NCBI RefSeq assembly: GCF_022682495.2
Contig: NC_071392.1
Span: 132,493,318 to 132,557,317 of the forward strand
Length of the DNA: 64,000 nt
From: Desmodus rotundus
Lineage: Eukaryota; Chordata; Mammalia; Chiroptera; Phyllostomidae
Direction of reading: 5' to 3'
Each line of letters opens with the position of its first letter. The first letter of the stretch is position 1. The translations under genes were made by a program, and so were the position numbers. Below the pieces are notes generated by a model. The model did not search any database. It saw only the letters and a program-made list of their open reading frames with translations, and had not been told where the DNA came from. This document shows positions 35,354 to 46,945 of this stretch, one piece after another.

Positions 35354-35555
35354 TTTAAAAAAAATTTTATTTACTTATTTATTTGATTTTAAAGAGGGGG
35401 AAGAAAGGGAGAAAGAGAGGGAGAGACACATCAGTTGGTTGCCCCTTGCATGCTCCCAAATGGGGACCTGGCCCACAACCCAGGCATGTGCCCTGACCTG
35501 GAATCAAACCAGTGACCTTTTGGATCGCTCAACCCACTGAGCTACACGAGCCAGG
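35354..35555 (-). mobile_element. VES-type SINE
   Basis: Antisense: A/T tail, GAGACACATCAGTTGGTTGC, CAACCCAGGCATGTGCCCTG, head end GAGCTACACGAGCCAGGG. Same orientation as the copy at 35043-35240, 113 bp away. Confidence 0.95.
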
Positions 35556-35924
35556 GAAAGGGGTTTTTCTGTCTTTGATGTCCTTGCTCCAATTTTTTGT
35601 CAAGTCTACAAATTATGAGAGTGGACTTGTATATCAGATTGCAATTTCATCTTTCTCACTCCCCTTTTTTTCATGGCAGTATATTGATACACAATCTCAT
35701 GAAGAAAAGACTTAGACATCTACTATGAACTTAAAGAAAGAAAACTGCAAAAAACAATAAACTACCAAAGACTAACCATCAGAAGTAAATATTAATATGT
35801 AATTGAACTAGGATATTGGATAGCTTCTATTTTTTATGAGCACATGAAAATATTGATTATAATACTTCACAAATTTCTAATTTCTTTTCATATTCTGCAC
35901 CGTTTAAAATGTTGCTGCTGAAAA

Positions 35925-36070
35925 TACAGTTCATGGACCAAACATCACATTTCCTGAGGGCTAGTGAGACTTCAGGCCCCTCCCAGAACTGCTGAGTCAG
36001 AATTGGCGTTTTTACAAACTCAGCAGATGATCCTCATGCACATTATAGTGTGATTGAAAAGTATTAGTCC
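35925..36070. mobile_element. Possible hAT-type MITE
   Basis: Contains TTTCCTGAGGGCTAGTGAGA, GACTTCAGGCCCCTCCCAGA and GATGATCCTCATGCACATTA, reminiscent of MER3/MER1-type elements. Diverged; ends approximate. Confidence 0.4.
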
Positions 36071-36434
36071 AGGCATATTGGGGTCAATAGCATTTGTGCA
36101 GCTGATACAAATAAACAACTATAGGCGCACTGTTGTTATAACAGGCTGAGTCAGAAGGTTCTTTCTGACTTGGCCAGCTGCTCACACATTTGTGTGTGCG
36201 CACACACATGATTGTACACACACATGCCCAAAGGACATCATTATGTAGTCTGCATAATTAATCACACTGTCTGTATGTGATGTAGAAAGTTTATGAGTTT
36301 TTTATTTTCTGCAAGAGTAGCTAACTTCTTTTTAACAGTATTTCATTCCCAGGGGATCTATTTGTTATAGGGCCATTTTACTCATCAATTTTGAGAAACA
36401 TGGAAGATATATTTAATTAAATGTATATGCATAG

Positions 36435-36463
36435 CTTCCAATAAGCTTTGTGGTGCTTTACAT
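36435..36463. repeat. Left arm of 29-bp perfect inverted repeat (right arm 38815-38843)
   Basis: CTTCCAATAAGCTTTGTGGT plus 9 further bases here equal the reverse complement of 38815-38843. Similarity fades quickly outside both arms. The arms are 2.35 kb apart. Confidence 0.9.
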
Positions 36464-37340
36464 TTAATTATCAATAGTTAAGAGTCACTGATTGTTTGAA
36501 TAGAGTCTCTAATCCAAAAGACAGAGATAAAAACAATCAAACAAAAATAGAACTGGGATAAACAGAAAAAAAAACAGATCACACTGTAACTAATACTCAC
36601 AGAGAGATTCTTTGAGTTTAGCTATTGTAAAAATTTCTTTGTTTAACACAATATTTAAAAGCAAATATGCTAAGACCTTGAGAACAATTGCCTTTATAGA
36701 AACATTATATTGGCATGGCCATTCTAGTGGCCATTAGATTGTTATAATAAATCACTCCTCCCTGTGTCCACACACTTTGCAATGTGACTTTCATGTATGG
36801 GGGGGGGAGAACAAGATGTTACGAAAATTACATTCAGAGAAAAAATACAAATTCTTGGAAACTGTAAATATGCTATTACAAATTAAAAATTCAGTAACCA
36901 AAGCCATGTCCCCAAAAGTATAAGAAATAAAGACAGAGAGAGGAAGTAGACATTAAATCTCTGAAAAAGGGGAGAGCATAATCTTAGTAGGTACAATAAT
37001 AACAGGAATTCCAGAAAGGAAAACAGAAAATGTTGAAGAAATACTCATTTTGAATGGTGACCAGATTCTAAAAATTCCTGGAAAATGGTGACCAAGGAAT
37101 GAACTGACTAAAACATATTTGGAAAAGTGAGTGAGCTCCTTTGGACTCACTAGCCAATGACTGCAAAAGAAGGGGTGGTAGATCTTGTACTACTCTTCCA
37201 TTTCTCCAGGCATAATTCTGAACAATCCTGAGCCCTCCTGTACTTTTTTGTATGACATTGGTTTATTCACATGATTTTGCCCTATCTTTTTTTAGTAAAA
37301 CAAAACAAAACAAAAAACCCACAATAACAAACATGATGCC
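36464..37340. other. Intergenic stretch without recognised features
   Basis: AT-rich, with a short G run (36800-36807) and no supported feature. Confidence 0.5.
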
Positions 37341-37344
37341 AGTG

Positions 37345-37618
37345 GAAGTTTGAAAAGTGTGTGTACACTGGGCTGGCCCTCTCTTGCTGCTAAGAACCCT
37401 TCCATCACCTTTCTAAACAAATCCAAACTGGTTACCTAGAAGATAAGAGATTGTAGAGAGAAATCCCAGCCATCCTAGGAAGTCCCAGACATGCGAATGA
37501 GGCTTCTTAGACCATACAACCATCATGCATCCCGCTCAGACCAGAACTACCAAACCACTCACAGATTATCTTAAGTCACTAAATTTGGGTGTTACACAAC
37601 AAAAGCTAACTGATACAG
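37345..37618 (+). mobile_element. MaLR (MLT1-like) LTR fragment
   Basis: The right end, TCTTAAGTCACTAAATTTGG followed by GTTACACAACAAAAGCTAAC and TGATACAG, is the typical 3' end of ERVL-MaLR LTRs. GACCAGAACTACCAAACCAC precedes it. The 5' end is uncertain. Confidence 0.7.
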
Positions 37619-37879
37619 CTTTCTTCCATTTTTAGAATCTTCTCCTTATGCCCGCTGTTCTCAAATTTCAATGATATGTCTCAATGTGAATTTTTTCATC
37701 AATTGTATTGAAAACTCACAGTCTCTCTCACTATCTAGACTCATATTCTTTAATTCTGAGAACATTTTTTTAATGATAATTTCTCCCCCTCCATTTTCTT
37801 TGTTTTCTCCTTCCAAAATTCCTATTTGAATATTGGACCTACTAGATTGAACTTCCTACCCTCTTTTTGAGCTTTAATT

Positions 37880-38745
37880 TCTATTGTTACCAAACAAAAA
37901 TCGAGGTTTGACTGCCTGCCATCACAAATAGCCAAACTCATGAGGTAGGTGCTGATGCAAAAGGAAAAGAGGTGCCTGCTGCACAGCCTGGGAGAGTGGT
38001 GGACTCCAGTCTCAAAGATTATCTCCATCTTCCTGCTCAAGCCTGCAGTACTTACAGGGACAGGGAGGGGAGGACTTTTTCCTAATCTAATTATCTTCCT
38101 AGCTTTTGGCATGCTCCTGACCCTATCCATTCATCTTTCTAGCTTTTAGCACCCTGAAGCCCTATCCATTCATATCTCTTTAGTTTTCAGTGTGCTTATG
38201 TAAGAACTTCCCCCTGCCACAATCTTGGCCAATGCGTGGAGACTCCTCTGGCACTCTGAGGACTGACTGTTTTACTGTAACACTTTCCCTTTATTTCTTA
38301 TACTTTTGGGGGCATTGCTTCAATTATTGTTTTTTTTATAATAACATATTTGCAATTTGCAATAATTTGTTTTTGTCTCTGTGGGGTCAATGGACATGGC
38401 CCTTCCCCCTCCCATGACTTAGTGCTGGTCAGAGGGCCACTGGCCAGAAGAAATGTGTATTGTTTTAAGAATGGATTGTAACTCCCTCCTTATCTTTTTT
38501 TGGGAGCAGCTTCTTGTCCTGTGACTGTGTCTTGACCTTTTACACACTGAGGTAACATAGTTTAGAGTCCTGTGTAGGACATGTGCCTTCTTTGTCTGGG
38601 ACCCCTTGTAATTAGCCTCAGACTGGAGAAGGTGGGGTCTCTCTAGTACTTACCTGCTGCTGTCAGTGTACTCCCCTGTAATGTGAGTAATAAACAGCAT
38701 GTCCATATCCTCTAGTCCTCTGGGTGGTTTTTTTCAGAATATCAC
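37880..38745 (+). mobile_element. Probable retroviral LTR with internal 40-bp repeats
   Basis: A U3-like region holds 40-bp direct repeats starting at 38099 and 38139 with a partial third unit at 38178 (CTAGCTTTT.GCA, CCCTATCCATTCAT). Downstream is a poly(A)-signal context, GAGTAATAAACAGCA (38686-38700), followed by a U5-like tail. No internal retroviral genes adjoin it. Terminal bases and a target duplication could not be fixed, so this is a candidate only. Confidence 0.4.
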
Positions 38746-38814
38746 GAACACTTAAGCAGCTCCCTCGTTTGGGTTTAGAGCTCCTGTGCTACAGTCTTTG
38801 AATGTAATTTTAAT

Positions 38815-38843
38815 ATGTAAAGCACCACAAAGCTTATTGGAAG
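38815..38843. repeat. Right arm of 29-bp perfect inverted repeat
   Basis: Reverse complement of 36435-36463; begins ATGTAAAGCACCACAAAGCT. Confidence 0.9.
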
Positions 38844-38849
38844 TTGTGG

Positions 38850-39580
38850 ATACTGCGTAGAGTTTGTGAATCAATGGTCTTTTTCCTTAGGATTACCATG
38901 TGGCAACCCATTTATTTTACTGGAGAGCTGAAAAATGTGAATATCTGTGGGACTTTTTTCTTAGGTCAAGTGGTTTCCCCACAAAAATATTCCCCAATAT
39001 CCTGCTAGAAGTTGCAGAAAGGGGTTAAGTGTAGCTGCCAGCATTCAGGAAGCAAACGGGCAATGGGTCTGCAGGAGGGTCATCTTTCAGAATGCCAGTT
39101 TCTGCTTAATCCCAATTTTCAATGCAGTGTCTCTCCCTCACTTTTCACTGCCTGTGCTCTTGATGGGGGCTCAAGAGTTGGAAAATTTTAGTTTTTCGTA
39201 ATAGTCAATAAGCTCAGTAATTAATGCATGTAAAAAGCTATTGTTTCAGGAACTGAAGGTATGACCCACCCTGACTCCAGGAGATCATATAAACAGTTCC
39301 ACCTTTGTGCCCCAGGAGGACTGTAAGCAATCAATATGGTATCTGAGCCATTGTGCTCCAGGAAGAGATGGCCACTGCCCAGGACACAGATAAAGAGTCA
39401 ACAGTCAACAGATGAAAGAATGCTGAAGCTTTTAATCTAATTAACCTTTCCCCTGCACCCATTACCTACACTTTTCTTCTCCTTATAAAAAGGGTTGGCT
39501 TGAAATGGAATATCAGAGTGTCTGTTAGGATATATAACACACCATCTTCTCAGAATGCCAGCCATTTGAATAAAGTGCCC
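38850..39580. other. Intergenic stretch without recognised features
   Basis: No supported feature. Confidence 0.5.
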
Positions 39581-39595
39581 ATAAAGATTCAATCC

Positions 39596-39836
39596 ATACC
39601 TTGGTTGGACTGAGTGGCAGCCTGCAAACTGAAAGGTTGCTGGTTCGATTCTCCATCAGGGCACATGCCTGGGTTGTGGACCAGGTCCCAAGTTGTGAGA
39701 GGCAACCAATCGCTGTTTCTCTCATATATGTTTCTCTCTTCTTTTTTCCTCATTTCCCTGCGCTCTAAAAATAAATAAATAAAATCCTTAATAAAAAAAT
39801 AAAATAATTAAATAAAATTTAAAAAATTAAAAAGAA
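39596..39836 (+). mobile_element. VES-type SINE with 13-bp target duplication
   Basis: Sense: TTGGTTGGACTGAGTGGCAG head, GGTTCGATTCTCCATCAGGG, GGCAACCAATCGCTGTTTCT and a long A-rich tail with AAATAAATAAA. The repeat AAAGATTCAATCC flanks it at 39583-39595 and 39837-39849. Confidence 0.95.
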
Positions 39837-39849
39837 AAAGATTCAATCC

Positions 39850-40954
39850 CAGTCTGTACTTATTGGTTCTGGTAGTGACAGGCAACACCAAAGCCAGTTT
39901 TTCTGGTTTCACTCTGAGCTTAAAGACAAAGCCACCTCTCCAGGGAGAAAAGCTCTTTTCTTCTCCCTTTATTATACCTGGCTTATCTCATTCCCAAGCC
40001 ACACCAGATTCTGCATCAGAAATCTTGCTTCTTGGCTTTTCCTCCTGCAATAGCTGAATTTTCAGCTAAATGAGTTTAGTAGCACCCATAATTTTGTTGC
40101 CTGTTCTCATTGGCTATTGTCTCCTTCATTCTCTTTGTTCCCAAGGATTTATGCCTGTAAGAAAAAAAAATTAATTTTCTTTTATTCTTATTTTAGTGAA
40201 GGCAGCAGCTGTGTACCACCTGCTTTTTTTAATTGAAAACTGTATTCACTTCTAAATATGGATGGTTGAGTGCATTTGTACAACTAGTTAGAAAAACTGA
40301 AAATAGATGATGATGTTGATGGTTAGAGTCAGTGTATCTCTCATGTCCAGTTATTATTTCATTAAAAACCACGTTTTGTATTTGAAGGCAATCACCCATC
40401 CAAGCTACTTTATTGTTAATCATATTGCCTAGGATTTATCAAAATTTTTATTTAATATGTACTTTTTTATTTCCATGTGATCTGAAGGAAGAAAAAACAA
40501 AAGAAAACAAAAAATGGAGCAACAACAGATGAAATGCCAAGCTATTTGCTTGTTTAAATGTGGAGTTTTCCATAAAGAATGTGAACTTGGGTCAGCACTA
40601 TTTACAGAAGAGCACATGGTATTTTGTCTCAATCAATGAGCAGGAAAATGTTTTGTGGTAAAAGCTTGTAGTTTTTTCCGACTAAGCAGTAAAAGGAATT
40701 AAACAATGTAAAATGATAAATAAAAGTTCTATGAGTCACCGTTAATGTAGGAAAAATGTGCAGCCAGGACAGAAATAGTGTTTTTCTGCATGTTTAAAAT
40801 AAACTCTAATGCACTGAAATAGAAATCAATAACAGGATGTCCTAGAAGCCCAAATAACTGTGCAACTATAAGGAGTTTAATGTAGTTCATGCTTTTCAAA
40901 TAAATGTATTGCAGTGGTGGGGACAATGATGTAAAGACTAGGTTGAATTTTACT
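39850..40954. other. Intergenic stretch without recognised features
   Basis: No supported feature; AT-rich toward the right. Confidence 0.5.
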
Positions 40955-42089
40955 GTTTTATTTAAAAAAATTTTTTTATTATATTTTTTCCCCATGACTG
41001 CTTAGTCCCCTTGATTTCCTCACCACCACAGTCACCACACTGTTGCCCACGTCCATGAATCTTTTTCCCTTTTTGCTCAATCCCTATATCCCCTAACACT
41101 CCCCTCCACCCTCCGCCGCCCCACTTAGCTGTCAGCTTGCTCTCTATGAATGTGTTTCTATTTTGCTTGTTAGTTTAGTTTGTTCATTAGATTCCATGTA
41201 AAGTGAGATCATATGGTATTTGTCTTTCTCTGACTGGCTTCTTTCATTTAGCATAATGTTCTCCAGGTCCATCCATACTCTCACAAAGAGTAAAACTTTT
41301 TTCCTTTTTATGGCCAAGTAGTATTCCATTGTGTAAATCTCCCATAGTTGTTTTTACCCACTATCTACTGATGGACACTTGGGCTGCTTCCGTATCTTGG
41401 AGATTATAAATAAGGCTGCAATGAACATAGGGATGCTTATGATCTTTTGAATTACTGTTTTGGGTTCCTTCAGATATATTCCCAGAAGTAGGATTGCTGG
41501 GTCAAAAGGCAGATCCTTTTTTAATGTTTTGAAGTATCTCCATAGTGCTTTCCATAGTGGCTGCACCAATGTGCATTCCCACCAACAATGCAAAGGGGTT
41601 CCTCTTTCTCCCCATCCTCACCAGTACTTGTTGTTTGTTGTGATTTATTGATGATTTCCATTCTGGCAGCTGTGAGGTGATAGCTCATTGTGGTTTTAAT
41701 TTGTATTTCTCTGATGATTAGTGACATTGAGCATCTTGTTATATGTCTATTGGCCATCTGTATGTCCTCTTTGAAGAAGTGTCTATTCAAGTCCTGTATC
41801 CACTTTTTAATTGTCTTTTTGGTGTTAAGTTTTGTAAGTTCCTTATAAATTTTGGATATTAATCCCATGTCAGATGTATCAGCAAAAATATTCTCTCATT
41901 ACATGAGTTGTCTTTTTGTTTTGTTGATGGTTTCCTTTCCTGTACAAAAGTTTTTTAGTTTGATGTACTCTCATTTATCTATTTTTTCTTTCGTTTCCCT
42001 TGCCTGGGGAGATATATCTGATAAAATATTGTTACAAGCAATGTCCAAGATTTTGCTGTTTATGATTTCTCCTAGATTTTTATGGTTTT
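40955..42089 (-). mobile_element. LINE-1, 3' part (ORF2 C-terminus and 3' UTR)
   Basis: Minus-strand L1. The 3' UTR runs from about 41130 to 40955. ORF2 tail words on the minus strand include HCWWECTLVQPLWKALWRYF and the frame fragments up to 41868. It is interrupted at 42090 by a HAL1-like insertion and resumes at 44364. ORF2 is broken by stops and frameshifts. Confidence 0.92.
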
Positions 42090-42101
42090 AGGTTTAACAT
42101 T

Positions 42102-44351
42102 GTCTTTAAATTATATTTTATTGATTATGCTATTACACTAGTCCTGATTTCCCTCCTTTGTCCCTCTCCACCCAGCACCTTCTACTCCCTCAGGTAATCC
42201 TCCCGCCATTGTTCATGTCCACGTGTCATGCATGTAAGTTCTTTGGCTACTCCATTTCCTATACTATACTTTACATCCCCATGGCTATTTGGCAAGTACT
42301 TATTTGTACTGCTTAATGCCCTCACCTCTTCACCCATTCTCCTGCTCTCACCTCTCATCTGGCAACCTTCTGGTAACTAACTTCTTTTCTCTTGCTTTTA
42401 AGAGTCTCTCTTTATCTTTAACCTTTGGCCTTTCAATAACAATGTGTCTTGGAGTGGGCCTCTTTGCATCCGTTATAATTGGCACTCTCTGCACTTCCTG
42501 GACTTGCATGTCAATTTTCATCTCCAAATTAGGGAAATTTTCTTTCACTATTTTTTCAGACGGATTTTCAATTTTTGCTTTTTCTGTTCCCCTTATGGTG
42601 CCCCTATGAGGTGAATGTTGGACCTCTTAAAGCTGTCTCAGAAGCTGTTTATAATATCCTCATATTTTTGGATTCTTTTTTCTTCTTGTTCCGATTGGTT
42701 GTTTTTGCTTCCTTATGTTCCAAATCATGATTCTCAGCTTCATCCTCTCTACTGTTATTTCCCTGTGAATTGTTCTTTATTTCAATTAGTGTATCCTTTA
42801 TTTCTGATTGGGTCTTTTTAATGCTGCTGAGGTCCTCACTAAGTTCCTTGAGCATCCTTATAAACAATGTTTTGAATTCTGCATCTAATAGATTGCTTAT
42901 CTCCATTTCATTTAGCTTTTTTTTTTTGAGATTTCACTTGTTCTTTCATTTGGACCATGTTTTTTTGGCAGCCTCCCTACATTTGTTTCTACATATTAGG
43001 TAGAGCTGCTTTGACTCCATAATTTGGTAGTGTGGCCTTATGTAGTAGGTGTCTTATAGGGTCCAGTGGCACAGCCTCCTCTATCACCCAAGATGGGCAC
43101 TCGAGGTGTACCCTTTGTGTGGGCTGAGTATACCCTCCTCTTGTAGGTGAGACTTGGTTGCTCTTGGCAGGTCAATGGGAGGGATTTATCTAGGCCAGTC
43201 AGCTGCAAGGACTGGCTGTGACCACTGACCACCAACCTCCACCCTCCGTGGAGGATCAGCTGTGTAGGGGGAGGGTGCTGGTGCTCCACTGTGGTCTGTA
43301 GTTGTCCACTGAGGTCCATTGGCCCTGGGGTTTCCCAGGTGGTGCATGCCAAGATCAGCCCCCACCTGTGTTTTGCCCTAGGCACCCTGCCTGAGTTTTA
43401 AAGCAATCTGAGATGGCAGCTACTTCTGCTGGGCTTAGAGATTCCCAGGTAAAACCAAGCTGTAACTCTAATCTGGCTGCCTGTAGGGCTCACTGAAGCC
43501 AGCTGTTGCTTCTTGGAGAGGATTTAGGAGCCAAGACCAGCCATTCTTATGGAAAAGCAGCTTGGCGGGGGGCCTGTAAGTTGGGTAGGGTAGAGCCTCT
43601 GTGCATCTCCAAGTTGGGTCACACAGTGTTAGCCAGGTTGATGGGGTCTCAGAGATGGCACCAGTCTGCTGGTTCTGTGGGGGGAGGGCTCAGCAAAGGG
43701 TCAACAGCCTCTGCTCACCCTGATGCCAAACTTCAGTCTCCCTATATATCACTAGTGCCCTTCAAGGTGCACCCTGGTGCTGAAGCTCAGAAGGAGCGAG
43801 TATGAATAGGTGAGTCCATGTATGGGTTCCCCGAGAAGAACTGCTTAGGACTCCAGCAGCTTCCTCCACAGACCAGTGCCCCTCAAGCAGCCTCCACAGC
43901 ACCAGATCCCAGAGAGAGTGAGTCTGAATAGGTGCGTGGGTTCTTTAAGAGAAACTGCTTGGGGCTCCAGTAGTTTCTTCCACTACTCAAGCCCTGCTAG
44001 TTTTCGCAGCCAGAAGTTGTAGGGACTTATCTTCCTGGCACTGGAATCCTGGGCTGGGGAGCCTGATGTGGGTCTGGTTCTCCTCACTTATGAGATATCC
44101 CTTCCGAATTTTTATCCATGTGGGTGAGGGGCCACCCCATTACAGATCTGTGCCCCTCATACCAATCTGGATGGATATGGTTTCTTCAATTCCCTAGTTC
44201 TCATACTTCCATTCAACTTGATTTTGTAGTTGTTAGACTACCATTCAAGTCAATTTCTCATGTTCCTAAGTGATGGTTGTTCTATATTTAAATTGTAATA
44301 TTGATGTCGTTGTGGAAGAGGTGAGCCATGTCTGCCTACATTGCCATCTTG
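42102..44351 (-). mobile_element. HAL1-like half-LINE nested in L1 ORF2, copy B
   Basis: Minus strand: 5' UTR from 44351 (CTTCCAGTCAAGATGGCAAT), ORF1 N-terminal part (ISNLLDAEFKTLFIRMLKEL near 42900) and RRM part (PTPRHIVIERPKVKDKERLL near 42450), then straight to a 3' UTR ending near 42102 (CATAATCAATAAAATATAAT). No ORF2. The 12-bp repeat AGGTT(T/C)AACATT at 42090-42101 and 44352-44363 flanks it, matching the surrounding L1 ORF2 sequence. This is a different subfamily from copy A. ORF1 is broken. Confidence 0.9.
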
Positions 44352-45004
44352 ACTGGAAGCCAGGTTCAACATTTAAACCTTTAACCCATTTTGAATTTAT
44401 TCTTGGGTGTGGTATAAGAAGGTAGTCTAGTTTCATTTTTCTGCATGTATCTGTCCAATTTTCCCAACACCATTTACTGAATAAACTAGCCCATTGAATG
44501 TACTTGCTTCCTTTGTTGAATATTAATTGACTATAAAGGTGTGGGCTTTATTCTTGTCTCTCTATTCTGTTCCATTGATCTATGGCAGTACCATGCTTTT
44601 TTGACTACTATGTCCTTATAGTACAGTTTGATATTAGGTAGTGTGATTCCACCCACTTTGTTCTTCTTTCTCAGGATCACTGTTGCTATGCAGGGCCTTC
44701 TGTGGTTCCATATAAATTTTTGAAATATTTGTTCTAGTTCTGTGAAATATGTCACTGGAGTCTTGATAGGAATTGTGTTGAATCTATAGATCGCTTTGGG
44801 TAGTATGGACATTTTAATGATGCTAATTCTTCCTATCTGTGAACACAGCTTATGCTTCCACTTACTTGCATCTTCTTTGATTTCTTTCTTCGGTGTCTTA
44901 TAATTTTCCAAGAACACATCATTTGCATTGTTGGTTAGATTTGTTCCTAGGTATTTTTTTTTAAGCCATTGTGAATGGGATCGTTTTCTTAATTCCCTTT
45001 TCTG

Positions 45005-46945
45005 TTAGTTCATTATTGGCATATAAAAATGCAACTGATTTCTGGACATTAGTTTTGTACCTGCTACTTTGCTGAATTCATCTATCAGTTCTGCTGGTTT
45101 CTTGGTGGAATCTTTGGGGTTCGCTATGTACAATATCATGTCATCTGTAAATAAAGACCATTTTACTTCTTCCTTTCCAATTTTGATGCCTTCCTCCTTT
45201 CTGATTGCTGTGGCTAAGACTTTCAGCCCTATGTTGAATAAGAGAGGTGAAAGTAGACATCTTTTTCTTGTTCCCATCTTAAGGGAACAAAATGGGTATA
45301 TATATATATATACCCATTAAGTATGATGCTGGCAGTGGGTTTGTCATATATGGCCTTTATTATTTTTAGGTGTGTTCCCTCTATTCCCACTTTGCTGTGA
45401 GTTTTTATCATAAATGGTGCTGGATTTTATCAAACGCTTTTTCCCCATCTATTGATATGATCATGTAGTTTTTATCCGTCATTTTTTTTATGTGGTGAAT
45501 CACATTCATTGATTTGCAAATGTTGTACCAATCTTGCATTTCTGGAATGAATCCCACTTGATCATGGTGTATGATCTTTTTGATGTATCACTGTATTTGG
45601 TTTGCTAATATTTTGTTGAGGATTTTAGCATCTATATTCATTTGGTGTCTATATTTTTTGTTTTTGTAGTGTCTTTATCTGGTTTTGGAGTTAGCATAAT
45701 GCTGGCCTCCTAAAATGAGCTTAGGAGCCTTCTCTCCTCTTGAATTTTATGAAGTAGTTAGAGAAGGAGAGGTATTAGTTCTTCTCTGAATGTTTGGTAA
45801 AATTGACCTGTGAAGCCAACTGGTCCAGATCTTTTTTCTGTTGGGAGATTTTTGATTACTGTTTCAATCATTAGGTGTAATCTGTCTATTCAGGCTCTCT
45901 GATTCTTCTTGATTTTGTTTTGGAGGATTGTATGTTTCTAGGAATTTATCCATTTCATCCAGGTTGTCCAGTTTGTTGTATAGTTATTCATAATATTTTC
46001 TTAAAATCCTTTGTATTTCTTTGTCAGTTGTTATTTTTTCCTTTTCATTTCTGATTTTATTTTGGGTCCTCCCTTTCTCTTTTTCTGAATGAATCTGGTT
46101 AAAGCTTGTCAATCTTGTTTATCTTTTCAAAGAACAAGCCTTTGGATTCATTGATCTTTTGTATCATTTTGTTAGACTCTATTTCATTTATTTCTGCTCT
46201 AATATTTATTATTTCCTTCCTCCTACTCACTTTGGGCCTTGTTCATTGTTCTTTGTAAGTGTTAAGTTAGAATGTTTATTTTAGCTTTTTCTTTTCTTTC
46301 TTCTTCTTCTTCTTTTTTTTTTGGAGATGGGCCTGTAATGCTATGAATTTCCCTCTTGGGAGATTTCCCTGTGTCCCACAGATTTTAGATTGTTGTGTTC
46401 TCATTTTCATTTGTTTCAAGGTAGCTTTTGACTTCTTCCTTGATCTTGTTGTTGACCCATTCATTGTTTAATGACAAGTTATTTAGCTTATACATCTTTG
46501 TGTGTTTTTCTGTGTTCTTCTTGTGATTGTCTTCTAGTTTCATAGCATTTTTGTCAGAAAACATGCTTGATATGATTTCTATATTCTTACATTTACTGAG
46601 ATTTGTTTTGTGTCCTAACATGTGTTCTATTCTAGAAAATGTTACATGTGGTATTGAAAAGTCAGTATATTCTGTTGCTTTGGAGTGAAGTACTCTGAAA
46701 ATATCAATTAAATTCATCTGATGTATTGTGTCATTTAAGGCTACTCTTTCCTTGTTGATTATCTGTCTGGAAGATCTATGCATTGAAGTCAATGGGGTGT
46801 TAAAATCCCCTACTTTGACTGTATTTCTGTTGATCTCTCCTTTTATATCCATCAAGATTTGCTTTACATATTTTGGTGCTCCTTTGTTAGGTGCATACAT
46901 GTTTACTAGGATTACACCTTCTTGTTGGATCAGTCCATTTATCAT
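45005..46945 (-). pseudogene. L1 ORF2 remnant: endonuclease and reverse transcriptase
   Basis: Within the split L1. The endonuclease part is 46945-46385 and shows NMYAPNKGAPKYVKQILMDI, VGDFNTPL and RIEHMLGHK. The RT part at 45277-45005 shows [20 protein letters not shown] and the FTDDMILY active-site loop (L1 consensus FADD), so the catalytic Asp pair is visible. Frameshifts and stops separate the blocks; it cannot encode a working protein. Confidence 0.88.
45291..45318. repeat. 28-bp perfect palindrome with (TA)n centre
   Basis: AATGGGTATATATA at 45291-45304 followed by its exact reverse complement at 45305-45318. It is inside L1 ORF2 and probably arose by TA expansion there. Confidence 0.95.

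Noticed and set aside
36150..36169. Small hairpin (GTCAGAA loop TTCTGAC) as a possible microRNA or terminator
   Set aside because: Only a 7-bp stem; no longer precursor-like fold around it.
46385..46945. A functional endonuclease gene
   Set aside because: It is a piece of a decayed L1 ORF2 with stops on both sides and altered motif residues.
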